Source: Bacillota bacterium | GTDB taxonomy: Bacteria > Bacillota > Sulfobacillia > JAUYEF01 | NCBI GenBank assembly: GCA_030691635.1 | Contig: JAUYEF010000244.1 | Span: forward strand, 1 to 52,220 | Direction: 5' to 3' | Length of the DNA: 52,220 bases | Shown: piece after piece, positions 1-6,387 of the stretch | How positions within the stretch are numbered: the first letter of the stretch is position 1 | How the letters are laid out: every line of letters starts with the position of its first letter | Notes under the pieces: generated by a model | The model's input: the letters and a program-made list of their open reading frames with translations, nothing else | Told to the model about the DNA's origin: nothing | The model's database searches: none | Position numbers and translations under genes: made by a program

Positions 1-742
1 GACCACGGTGGGCGCTGGCGCAATGAGAACACATGGCCGCTTCCCGGCGCCCGTGCGACGCCTTTCCATCTCCAGGTAGGCGGCGGCCTGTCGCGACAGG
101 AGCCGGGAGACAGCCGGCCGACCCACATACCAGTTCGACCCGAAGGACCCTGTGCCGACCATCGGAGGGCCCGTGTCCGCCGCTGAGGAGGTCATCCCGG
201 GGGGCGGCTACAACCAGGTGTGCCACCCAGGGATTCTCGGCGCCAAGGACAGCCTCCCGCTCGCAGCCAGGCACGATGTGTGTGTCTTCCAGACTGAGCC
301 ACTGGATGCCGACATAGAGGTGGTGGGCCCGCTCGAGATGGTGCTGTATGCGTCAACAGACGGTCCGGACACCGACTTCACGGTCAAACTGCTGGATTGC
401 TACCCGCCGAATGAGGATTACCCGGCGGGCTACGCGCTGAACATCCAGGACGCCATCCTACGCGCGAGATACCGCAACCGCCGCGAACCACCGGAGTTCC
501 TGGAGCCAGGGAAGGTGTATGAGTTCCGGATCACCATGTTCCCGACTGCGAATGTCTTCAAGCGGGGCCACAGGATCAGGGTGGACATCTCGTCGAGCAA
601 CTTCCCCAGGTTCGACGTTAACCCGAATACCGGGGAGCCGCTCATGGCCAACGGTCTTACCAGGGTGGCAGCCAACCCGCTGTATCACGACCCGTCGAGG
701 CCTTCGCACATGCTGCTGCCTGTGATCGAGAGGCATAGCTGA
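1..742 (+). pseudogene. CocE/NonD-family hydrolase, C-terminal part, frameshifted
   Basis: This is the 3' part of an X-Pro dipeptidyl-peptidase/CocE-type serine hydrolase; it runs off the left edge. Reading from base 1 gives GGRWRNENTWP and then GGGLSRQEPG, which match the intact paralogue at 38132-39928 (GGAWRYEHEWP, GGGLSR). The homology then jumps to the next frame (YQFDPKDPVPTIGG) and runs to the stop at 740-742. Removing one base from the CCC at 122-124 restores a continuous alignment, so the copy carries a 1-bp insertion. From the VPTIGG motif on, the two proteins are about three quarters identical by eye. The region is the beta-rich C-terminal domain of the family; the catalytic domain lies outside the window. 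A GTG at 152 could restart the frame but would make only the C-terminal domain. The break may be real decay or a sequencing error. Confidence 0.8.
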
Positions 743-802
743 ACCGAGGCAATCGAACGCGAGGCACGTGCTCATGAGGCATGCGATTATGAGACAAGGT
801 CA

Positions 803-833
803 GCGACCGGGGCTCACAGGAAGCCCCGGTCGC
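803..833 (+). terminator. Hairpin after CocE-like gene
   Basis: A perfect 12-bp stem (GCGACCGGGGCT at 803-814 with AGCCCCGGTCGC at 822-833) and a 7-nt loop, 60 bp after the CocE stop. The tract after it is only mildly T-rich (GTCGTTCCTG), so termination strength is uncertain. Confidence 0.6.
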
Positions 834-872
834 GTCGTTCCTGCCCGAAAATCTTGGCGCGCAGACATAGGT

Positions 873-889
873 CACTAGTGTACTAGTAC
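873..889. promoter_or_regulatory. Tandem palindromes, possible operator
   Basis: Two palindromes sit back to back and share one base: CACTAGTG (873-880) and GTACTAGTAC (880-889). Short perfect palindromes like these are typical binding sites of dimeric repressors. No intact gene starts here now; the nearest coding traces are the cyclophilin-like pseudogene, whose 3' end lies at 934 on the minus strand. The assignment as an operator is inference. Confidence 0.25.
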
Positions 890-933
890 GGTATGGCTGG
901 TCTGGCTCTCGGGCTGCGCACGTGGCGTGGGCC

Positions 934-1168
934 CTATCGCTCGTCAAGCCGTTCTACCAGCACGGAAGCGCCCGATGGCACGGCATCGAATGCCGACGCA
1001 TCGCCTTCCACCCGGCCGAATACGGTGACGGGGCTTGAGGGCCTTATCTCGTCAGCGTTCCCCGGCCGCCCTCAGCGGTAGCGCGTTCCAGATGGCCCCG
1101 GCGGTGTTGCCCTCGGCCAGTTGCGCCGTGGCCTTTACTTCACCGGCTATGATTCGTATTCGCTTCAA
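934..1168 (-). pseudogene. Cyclophilin-like fold protein (DUF369 type), internally deleted
   Basis: On the minus strand a TTG at 1168 follows a GGAGGTG site and opens 38 codons beginning MKRIRIIAGEVKATAQL and ending WNALPLRAAGER before a stop at 1052-1054. This is the N-terminus of small cyclophilin-like fold proteins (Cyclophil_like/DUF369, about 120 residues). In another frame, roughly 1048 down to the stop at 934-936, come DEIRPSSPVTVFGRV, GDASAFDAVP and GASVLVERL, which resemble the C-terminus of the same family. The middle segment, about 40 residues, is missing and the two parts are out of frame. I read this as one gene with an internal deletion plus frameshift. Family assignment is from memory of the motif pattern. 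Confidence 0.55.
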
Positions 1169-1262
1169 GATCGCACCTCCACATAAGCCGGCTCGCGCGA
1201 CGGTGGACCGGCCCATACCAACGGGCGGACACTTCTGCCGGCTGTCCGGTTGTTCCTCTGCG

Positions 1263-1493
1263 TTACGGGAAGATCGCTTCCACGGCCCGGCTGTATGCCG
1301 GGAAATCAGTTGGGCCGGACCTGGCTTCCGGTAGTCTCGCGCATCTTGCCGTGAGGACACGGCCGCGATTGCCATGGGCCAGGCCCTGGGCGCCCTCAGC
1401 ACGCAGGGCCTTGAGCAGCCGTCTAACTTGGCGGGTGGAGATGTTGAGCAACCGGGCCGCTGTTCGCTTAGATATGACTTTATCGCTGTGCGT
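1263..1493 (-). pseudogene. Transposase N-terminal remnant (ISNCY-like)
   Basis: The minus strand reads DKVISKRTAARLLNIS, then TRQVRRLLKALRAEG and GLAHGNRGR, the helix-turn-helix and HGNRGR box found at the N-terminus of ISNCY/IS481-type transposases. Similarity stops right after HGNRGR and the frame closes within 30 codons. No DDE catalytic domain, terminal inverted repeats or target duplication are visible. No good start codon precedes it. It looks like an old fragment, next to another broken gene. Confidence 0.45.
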
Positions 1494-1516
1494 TCACACA
1501 TTTGGCTAATTCGTGT

Positions 1517-1546
1517 TTGACACGAAACCGCTGCGCGTGTTAGCAT
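1517..1546 (+). promoter_or_regulatory. Sigma-A type promoter of the lysine-riboswitch operon
   Basis: TTGACA at 1517-1522 and TAGCAT at 1541-1546 are separated by 18 bp. A start about 7-9 bases after the -10 box (near 1553-1555) gives a leader of about 30 nt before the riboswitch P1 stem at 1591. The -35 is a perfect consensus and the -10 matches at four of six positions. Confidence 0.6.
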
Positions 1547-1585
1547 TTTACCCAAAGAGAACAGTACATGCCTCATCTCAGACTC

Positions 1586-1775
1586 TGAGATTGAGGTAGA
1601 GGCGCGGGAACATGAGTACCCCGTGGACGGATGGCTTCCGATGAACCGGGGGAAAGGGATACCGCCGAAGCAGCCAGTGCCTGCCGAGCTTGGCGTAGCT
1701 GGGGTTGCATCGAACAGGTGCAAGACTGTCGTTGGGAGGTCACCCTGGGCTTCCCAGCGAAGAGCTATCTCAAGT
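1586..1775 (+). promoter_or_regulatory. Lysine riboswitch (L-box aptamer)
   Basis: The conserved L-box blocks occur in order: AGGTAGAGGCGCG (from 1594), TGAGTA, GGGGAAAGGGATACCGCCGAAG in two parts from about 1649, GCTGGGGTTGCATC, GTGCAAGACTGTC and AGAGCTATCTC. P1 closes as TTGAGGTAG (1591-1599) with CTATCTCAA (1765-1773), one G-U pair included. Length, about 183 nt, fits the class. L-boxes bind free lysine and normally switch genes off when lysine is high; known targets are lysine synthesis and transport. Here the aptamer is followed by an intrinsic terminator (1807-1834) and then by the uncharacterised membrane-protein operon at 1962-4824, with no lysine gene in between. A segment TGGGCG (about 1786-1791) can pair imperfectly with CGACCCA (1810-1816) of the terminator, a candidate antiterminator; this pairing is inference. 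Confidence 0.93.
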
Positions 1776-1806
1776 CAGGGCGAGATGGGCGTTTTGGAGT
1801 AAGACC

Positions 1807-1834
1807 AAGCGACCCACGGGTCGCTTATGTTTTT
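1807..1834 (+). terminator. Riboswitch-controlled intrinsic terminator
   Basis: AAGCGACC (1807-1814) pairs with GGTCGCTT (1819-1826) around a 4-nt loop, followed by ATGTTTTTC. It lies 33 nt after the lysine aptamer and 127 nt before the first gene, the usual place for the expression platform of an L-box in Firmicutes. Confidence 0.85.
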
Positions 1835-1961
1835 CTACCGAATTGGCTTGAGCAGGGGGTGATTATCAAGAAGACCTTCCGTCACAGTCTTGGTCTTGTG
1901 GGATCGACTGTTTCAGTCTGTTTCCTGCAGAGTCTAGCCCCCACGAATGGAGGTAGGAAGG

Positions 1962-2735
1962 TTGGTAGCGGGAAGGGTGACAAGCTTCATCATCCTGGTC
2001 TTGATCTTCGCGGCCATCATCTACAACATGCAACGCGCGAAGGCCAGGCTTCCGCAGATGCGGCGTATCGCCGGGCTTGACGCGATAGAAGAAGCTGTGG
2101 GCCGCGCCACGGAAATGGGTAGACCGGTTTTCTTCACCCCCGGAATGGGCGACATCACCACGTCGACTGCCTCAGAGACGTTTGCCGCTCTCGAAATGAT
2201 GTCCTACAGTGCGCAGCTCACGGCGCGGAACGACACTGGCCTTATCGTCGGCGTTGCTATAGCCAATGTCTACCCGCTGTCCGAGCAGGTCGTCGAGCAG
2301 GCCTACCTGCAGGCCGGGAGACCGGACGCGTACCACGACGACATGGTCAGGTTCCTCTCCCCGACGCAGTTCGCGTACGCATCTGCCTGCATGGGGATCA
2401 TCGAACGGGAGAAAGTGGCCTCGACCATCATGGCCGGGCGTTTCCTGGCTGAGGCCATGCTCCTCGCCGAGGTATCGTCGCAGGTCGGCGCCATCTCGAT
2501 AGCCGGCACGGGCAGTGAGTACCAGCTGCCGTTCTTCATCGCGGCATGCGACTACACCTTGCTGGGTGAGGAGCTCCTCGCGGCTGGCGCCTACCTGGCA
2601 AAAGACCCTGTGAGGCTCGGTTCGCTCGCAGGTCAGGACTGGTCGAAGCTCCTGGCCCTCGTGATGGTTTTGATTGGCGCCATCATGGTGACGTTCAACC
2701 CCAAACCACCTCTTCTGGATCTCCTGAAGAAGTAA
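1962..2735 (+). CDS. DUF6754-like membrane-anchored protein, first gene of lysine-riboswitch operon
   Basis: A 257-residue protein of unknown function, resembling families annotated DUF6754. One membrane helix lies at residues 6-21 (TSFIILVLIFAAII) and a second near 228-246 (LLALVMVLIGAIMVTF). Between them is a soluble domain with alternating hydrophobic strands and glycine turns (PVFFTPGMGDITT, TGLIVGVAIANVYP, VGAISIAGTGSEYQL), suggestive of an alpha/beta fold. I choose TTG 1962 because GGAGGT at 1949-1954 sits 7 bp upstream; an ATG at 1947 is in frame but has no ribosome site. The next gene starts 16 bp after the stop. The lysine riboswitch upstream implies a role tied to lysine, for example transport or sensing; that is inference, and no catalytic motif is evident. 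Confidence 0.85.
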   Translation: MVAGRVTSFIILVLIFAAIIYNMQRAKARLPQMRRIAGLDAIEEAVGRATEMGRPVFFTPGMGDITTSTASETFAALEMMSYSAQLTARNDTGLIVGVAIANVYPLSEQVVEQAYLQAGRPDAYHDDMVRFLSPTQFAYASACMGIIEREKVASTIMAGRFLAEAMLLAEVSSQVGAISIAGTGSEYQLPFFIAACDYTLLGEELLAAGAYLAKDPVRLGSLAGQDWSKLLALVMVLIGAIMVTFNPKPPLLDLLKK

Positions 2736-2751
2736 AGGAGCGAGATGACCT

Positions 2752-3369
2752 ATGAGACGCGAGGTACCGGTATTCCTTGCAGGCGCAGTGGGCGTGCTCA
2801 TGATCATTGAGTACTTCTTCAATGTGCCCACGATGAGGTCATGGAGCACAGAGATCCAGAACTGGGCCGTGATCATATCTGCGTTTGCGTTGGGGCTCGG
2901 CGCGGTCGGGCTTGCCCGGAACCACGCCGCGCGGATCTCGCAGAGAAAGCCAGACTGGATCAACAGCGTGCTGCTTATCGTGACGCTGGTCGTGACGATC
3001 GTGAGCGGTGTCATCAGCCGTACGAACCCGACGTTCCTCTTCATCTTCAATAGCATAATCACGCCCCTCGGCTCCGCTTTCTACGCCATGGTCGCGTTCT
3101 TCGTCGCTTCCTCAGCGTACCGGGCCTTCCGCGCACGGTCGCTGGAAGCGGTGATATTCCTCGTAGCAGGCACCATCGTGATGCTGGGACGTGCGCCGAT
3201 CGGCGAGATCATCTGGAAGCAATTCCCCGTGATCACTGAGTGGATAATGAAGTACCCGAACCTGGCCGGCATGAGAGGCTTCCAGATCGGCGTCGCGGTG
3301 GGCGTCATTGGTGTGGGCCTCAGAGTGCTTCTCGGCATCGACAGAAGCTATCTCGGCGGAGAGGCGTAG
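2752..3369 (+). CDS. Six-helix membrane protein, second gene of the operon
   Basis: A 205-residue integral membrane protein that I do not recognise. Predicted helices lie near residues 6-23, 38-55, 70-89, 95-122, 129-147 and 176-195. Charged loops such as ARNHAARISQRKPDW separate them. An AAAGGAG site at 2734-2740 precedes ATG 2752. It is followed 15 bp later by the third gene. There is no ATP-binding cassette or known transporter signature, so it is most simply a membrane partner of the flanking proteins. It shows no obvious sequence likeness to the sixth-helix protein at 4225. Confidence 0.85.
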   Translation: MRREVPVFLAGAVGVLMIIEYFFNVPTMRSWSTEIQNWAVIISAFALGLGAVGLARNHAARISQRKPDWINSVLLIVTLVVTIVSGVISRTNPTFLFIFNSIITPLGSAFYAMVAFFVASSAYRAFRARSLEAVIFLVAGTIVMLGRAPIGEIIWKQFPVITEWIMKYPNLAGMRGFQIGVAVGVIGVGLRVLLGIDRSYLGGEA

Positions 3370-3384
3370 GAGGGAGGCGGCAAA

Positions 3385-4212
3385 ATGGACACAATTGTCA
3401 AACTCGGGAAGATAGACAGGCGTGTGCTCTACATTCTCATGGTAGTGCTGCTCCTCTGGCCTTTGATCAAGCCTCTCGGCCTGCCGGTTTCCGTAAGCTC
3501 GTGGACCAAGCAGGCCTATGAGAAGATCGACAACCTGAAGGCCGGGGACAGGGTGATCATTGACTTCAACTATCCTGCAGCCGGCATGGCAGACGTGCAC
3601 CCTCAGACCGTGGCCATATTCAACCACCTCATGAAGAGGAACGTGCGAGTTGTCGCTATCGCCTTCGTGGACCAGGGCGCGACGATAGCCGATACCTTGA
3701 TCCGTTCGTGGGAAGCGCAGGGCAAGAAGTATGGTGAGGATTTCGTCCACCTGGGCTATCTTGCCGGCGGAGAGACGGCGATGGCTGCGTTTGTGCGCGA
3801 TATCCCCAAGGCCGTGCCCACGGACTACCGGGGCAAGCCGGTATCGAGCCGGCCCATCATGGAAGGTCTCAAGACCGCTGGCGACGCTCAGATGCTCATG
3901 TATTTCACCACGTCGCTGCTGCCCGAGACATGGATACGCCAGACCAGCCAGTGGAAGATGCCCATCATCGGCGGCGTCATCACAGTCATGGGCCCTCAGG
4001 GCGAGCCGTTCCTGCAGTCCGGGCAGCTTGCCGGACTGCTGGTGGGCATGCGGTGCGGCGCCGAGTATGAGATCATGTCAAAGGCGCCCGGCCCCGCCGT
4101 CGCGGCAATGGACGCGCAGAGCATAGGACACCTGCTGATCATCGTGTTCATCATTTTCGGGAACATCGCCTACTTCGCTGAGCGGCAGGGCCGCAAGCGA
4201 AGCGGGCTGTAG
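3385..4212 (+). CDS. Membrane-anchored alpha/beta domain protein, third gene of the operon
   Basis: A 275-residue protein of unknown function. A membrane helix lies at about residues 13-32 (RVLYILMVVLLLWPLI) and another near 246-265 (IGHLLIIVFIIFGNIAYF). The domain between contains strand-like segments GDRVIIDFNYP, NVRVVAIAFVD, YGEDFVHLGYLAGG and DAQMLMYF, which look like a Rossmann-type fold. The layout, helix then soluble domain then helix, is the same as in the first gene of the operon, so the two may be distant homologues or parallel subunits. RBS GGAGGCGG lies just before ATG 3385; 12 bp separate its stop from the next start. Confidence 0.85.
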   Translation: MDTIVKLGKIDRRVLYILMVVLLLWPLIKPLGLPVSVSSWTKQAYEKIDNLKAGDRVIIDFNYPAAGMADVHPQTVAIFNHLMKRNVRVVAIAFVDQGATIADTLIRSWEAQGKKYGEDFVHLGYLAGGETAMAAFVRDIPKAVPTDYRGKPVSSRPIMEGLKTAGDAQMLMYFTTSLLPETWIRQTSQWKMPIIGGVITVMGPQGEPFLQSGQLAGLLVGMRCGAEYEIMSKAPGPAVAAMDAQSIGHLLIIVFIIFGNIAYFAERQGRKRSGL

Positions 4213-4224
4213 GGGGGACGGCGC

Positions 4225-4824
4225 ATGAGCACGAGTATTGGAGTATGGATCGCGGCTATGCTGACTCTCGCCGCCTACTCCTTCCTGTATAAGGAGAACC
4301 GTTTCTACCGGGCGGCCGAGCACATCTACGTGGGCGCAGGAGCTGGGTACTCGCTCGTCATGGGCTACACCAACGTGCTGAACAAGGCATGGAACCCGAT
4401 CGTGCAGAAGGGCCAGATCCAGATGCTCATCCCGGTGATACTGGGTCTGCTGCTTTTCGCCAGGTTCACCAAGAGCGTCCGCTGGCTGGCGAGAATCCCG
4501 CTCGCTCTTCTGGTCGGCATGGGCGCCGCCATCGCCTTGAGAGGGGCGGTCGAAGCCCAGTTCATCAGCCAGGTCAGGGCCACGATGGTGCCACTGACGA
4601 ATATCAACAACCTGCTGGTTGTCACCGGTGTCATGGGGGTGCTGTGCTACTTCTTCTTCACGTTCCCCAAGAACCGGCCGATTCAGATTGGCGCAAGCTA
4701 CGGCCGCTGGATGATAATGATCACCATGGGCGCGGCGTTTGGCAACGCCGTGATGGGCAGAATCTCGCTGTTCATCGGCGTGCTGCAGTTCATGTTCGGG
4801 CAGTGGATCAAGATCATCAAGTAG
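4225..4824 (+). CDS. Six-helix membrane protein, last gene of the operon
   Basis: A 199-residue polytopic membrane protein that I do not recognise. Helices are predicted near residues 5-22, 35-52, 65-81, 91-110, 126-146 and 163-190. The ribosome site GGGGGACGG precedes ATG 4225. A 16-bp hairpin at 4851-4888 closes the operon. With the second gene it would provide about twelve membrane helices to a putative four-protein complex. No known transporter motif is visible. Confidence 0.85.
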   Translation: MSTSIGVWIAAMLTLAAYSFLYKENRFYRAAEHIYVGAGAGYSLVMGYTNVLNKAWNPIVQKGQIQMLIPVILGLLLFARFTKSVRWLARIPLALLVGMGAAIALRGAVEAQFISQVRATMVPLTNINNLLVVTGVMGVLCYFFFTFPKNRPIQIGASYGRWMIMITMGAAFGNAVMGRISLFIGVLQFMFGQWIKIIK

Positions 4825-4850
4825 CGCTGTGCATAACCGGAAGATCTTTG

Positions 4851-4888
4851 CGAGTCAAGGGGCCGCGTTTGAGCGGCCCCTTGACTCG
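4851..4888 (+). terminator. Strong hairpin ending the riboswitch operon
   Basis: A perfect 16-bp inverted repeat (CGAGTCAAGGGGCCGC at 4851-4866 with its complement at 4873-4888) around a 6-nt loop, 26 bp after the operon's last stop. No T-run follows, so it may also act as an RNA-stabilising end. Confidence 0.7.
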
Positions 4889-4947
4889 GCGAGCGCCAAG
4901 TGAGAAGATACGCTTGTAGAAAATTTAGGTATACTAGGTGATCCTAC

Positions 4948-6315
4948 TTGGCCGAAGCAAGAGCCATCACAGCCACGCCTGCTGCCGAACCCACGCTCCA
5001 ACAGCGCATCATGAAGCTCGCAGGGCCCACGCTCGCCGAACAGTTCCTGGTCAGCGCCGTCGGTATCGCCGACATGATCATGGTCGGGAAGATAGGCCCG
5101 GCCGCCATAGCTGCGGTGGGGCTGACGAACCAGCCCATAATGTTCCTGCACTCCGCGCTCATGGCCCTCAACGTCGGGACCACTGCCCTGGTGGCACGTC
5201 TGATCGGGGCCCGGCAGCCCGAAAGGGCGTCTGCCGCAGCCAAGCAGACTCTGGCGGTCGCGCTGGTCCTCGGGATCCTGCTGGCGATGGTCGCTGTGCT
5301 GTTTGCGGCCCCTATCCTGAAGATCATGGGCGCAGGCCCCGATGTCATGGAGAATGGCGTCGGCTACTTTAAGGTTGTTGGCGCAGGCATCCTGTTCGGC
5401 GCCATGGCCATGAACATGACAGCATCGCTACGGGGCGCAGGCGATACCAAGAGCGCCATGAAGATCAACATCATCGCAAACCTCTTCAACGTGGTCGGCA
5501 ACTACCTGTTGATCAATGGGGTGTTTGGATTCCCACGGCTCGGAGTGGTCGGGGCAGGCGTCGCGACCACGCTGTCGCGTGTGCTGGCCTTCGCGATGTT
5601 CCTTCGCGTTATCAGGTCGGGCAAGAAGATCATCAGGCCCGACTTCACGACGCGCTATGCCCTGGACTGGGAACTGCTGCGTAGAGCCTTCAAGGTAGGC
5701 ATCCCTGCCGCTATCGAGCAGTTTGTGCTGCGGGCGGGCATGCTGGTCTTCACGACCGTCGTTTCCGGCCTCGGCACCGTCACATTCGCCGCGCACCAGG
5801 TCGGGATGAACATCATGTCAATCAGCTTCATGCCCGGTATGGCTTTCTCTGTCGCCGCCACGACTCTGGTGGGGCAGAACCTCGGCGCCGAGAAACCTGA
5901 AGAGGCGGAGATCAGCGCTGCTGAGACGCGCCGCATCGGGATGATGGTGGGGATGGGCGCAGCGGTGCTGTTCTTCTTCCTGGGCAGGCAGATCGCCGGC
6001 TTTTACTCCACGGACCCGGGAGTCATCGGACAGACGGCGTTGATCTTGAGACTATATGCGCTGGTCCAACCGGCGCAGTCCACCGCGTTCATCCTCTCCG
6101 GCGCGCTGCGCGGGGCGGGCGATACCACCTGGGTCCTCTACGCGAACACGCTGGGCACGTGGGTGGGGCGCGTCATCATAGGCATAGCGCTGGTTCGCTG
6201 GCTTGGGCTTGGCCTGCTGGGCGCCTGGATAGCCATGGGCATCGACCAGCTGGGCAGGTCGTTCCTGATCTCCTCGCGTTTCAAGTCCGGCCACTGGAAG
6301 ACACAGAAGGTGTGA
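4948..6315 (+). CDS. MATE-family efflux transporter
   Basis: A 455-residue protein with the typical length and about 12 helices of multidrug and toxic compound extrusion (MATE) transporters, which export organic cations or other small molecules using a Na+ or H+ gradient. Seen in the sequence: the family N-terminus with LAGPTLAEQFLVS, the GADTMMVG-like segment IADMIMVGKIG, and two internal repeats each carrying a GALRGAGDT-type motif (SLRGAGDTKSAM near residue 158 and GALRGAGDTTWV near 390). Start TTG 4948 follows AGGTGAT; a TATACT box lies at 4930-4935. It lies after the riboswitch operon terminator, so it is probably transcribed separately. Substrate cannot be told. Confidence 0.92.
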   Translation: MAEARAITATPAAEPTLQQRIMKLAGPTLAEQFLVSAVGIADMIMVGKIGPAAIAAVGLTNQPIMFLHSALMALNVGTTALVARLIGARQPERASAAAKQTLAVALVLGILLAMVAVLFAAPILKIMGAGPDVMENGVGYFKVVGAGILFGAMAMNMTASLRGAGDTKSAMKINIIANLFNVVGNYLLINGVFGFPRLGVVGAGVATTLSRVLAFAMFLRVIRSGKKIIRPDFTTRYALDWELLRRAFKVGIPAAIEQFVLRAGMLVFTTVVSGLGTVTFAAHQVGMNIMSISFMPGMAFSVAATTLVGQNLGAEKPEEAEISAAETRRIGMMVGMGAAVLFFFLGRQIAGFYSTDPGVIGQTALILRLYALVQPAQSTAFILSGALRGAGDTTWVLYANTLGTWVGRVIIGIALVRWLGLGLLGAWIAMGIDQLGRSFLISSRFKSGHWKTQKV

Positions 6316-6323
6316 AAGACGGC

Positions 6324-6356
6324 CTGCGCCCACCGTGCCTCGCACGATGGGCGCAG
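6324..6356. terminator. Hairpin between convergent MATE and PatB genes
   Basis: CTGCGCCCA (6324-6332) pairs with TGGGCGCAG (6348-6356), and CGTGC pairs with GCACG inside, with one mismatch and a 3-nt loop. The position between two convergent genes suggests a bidirectional terminator. Confidence 0.6.
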
Positions 6357-6387
6357 CGATATGCGCCGGAAACCACACCCGGACGCT

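Noticed and set aside
893-1334. Small plus-strand frames in 893-1334
   Set aside because: No ribosome sites and no recognisable residues; the minus strand carries pseudogene traces there.
1055-1723. Long minus-strand frame (about 223 codons) in the decaying region
   Set aside because: Only its last 38 codons (the cyclophilin-like N-terminus) look coding; the upstream part lies opposite the riboswitch.
1631-2080. Open frame of about 149 codons overlapping the lysine riboswitch
   Set aside because: It runs through the aptamer and terminator, has no ribosome site, and its residues match no pattern; the RNA element explains the sequence.
2172-3062. Long antisense frame opposite the DUF6754-like and second operon genes
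   Set aside because: High GC content gives long shadow frames; codon pattern and ribosome sites support the plus-strand genes.
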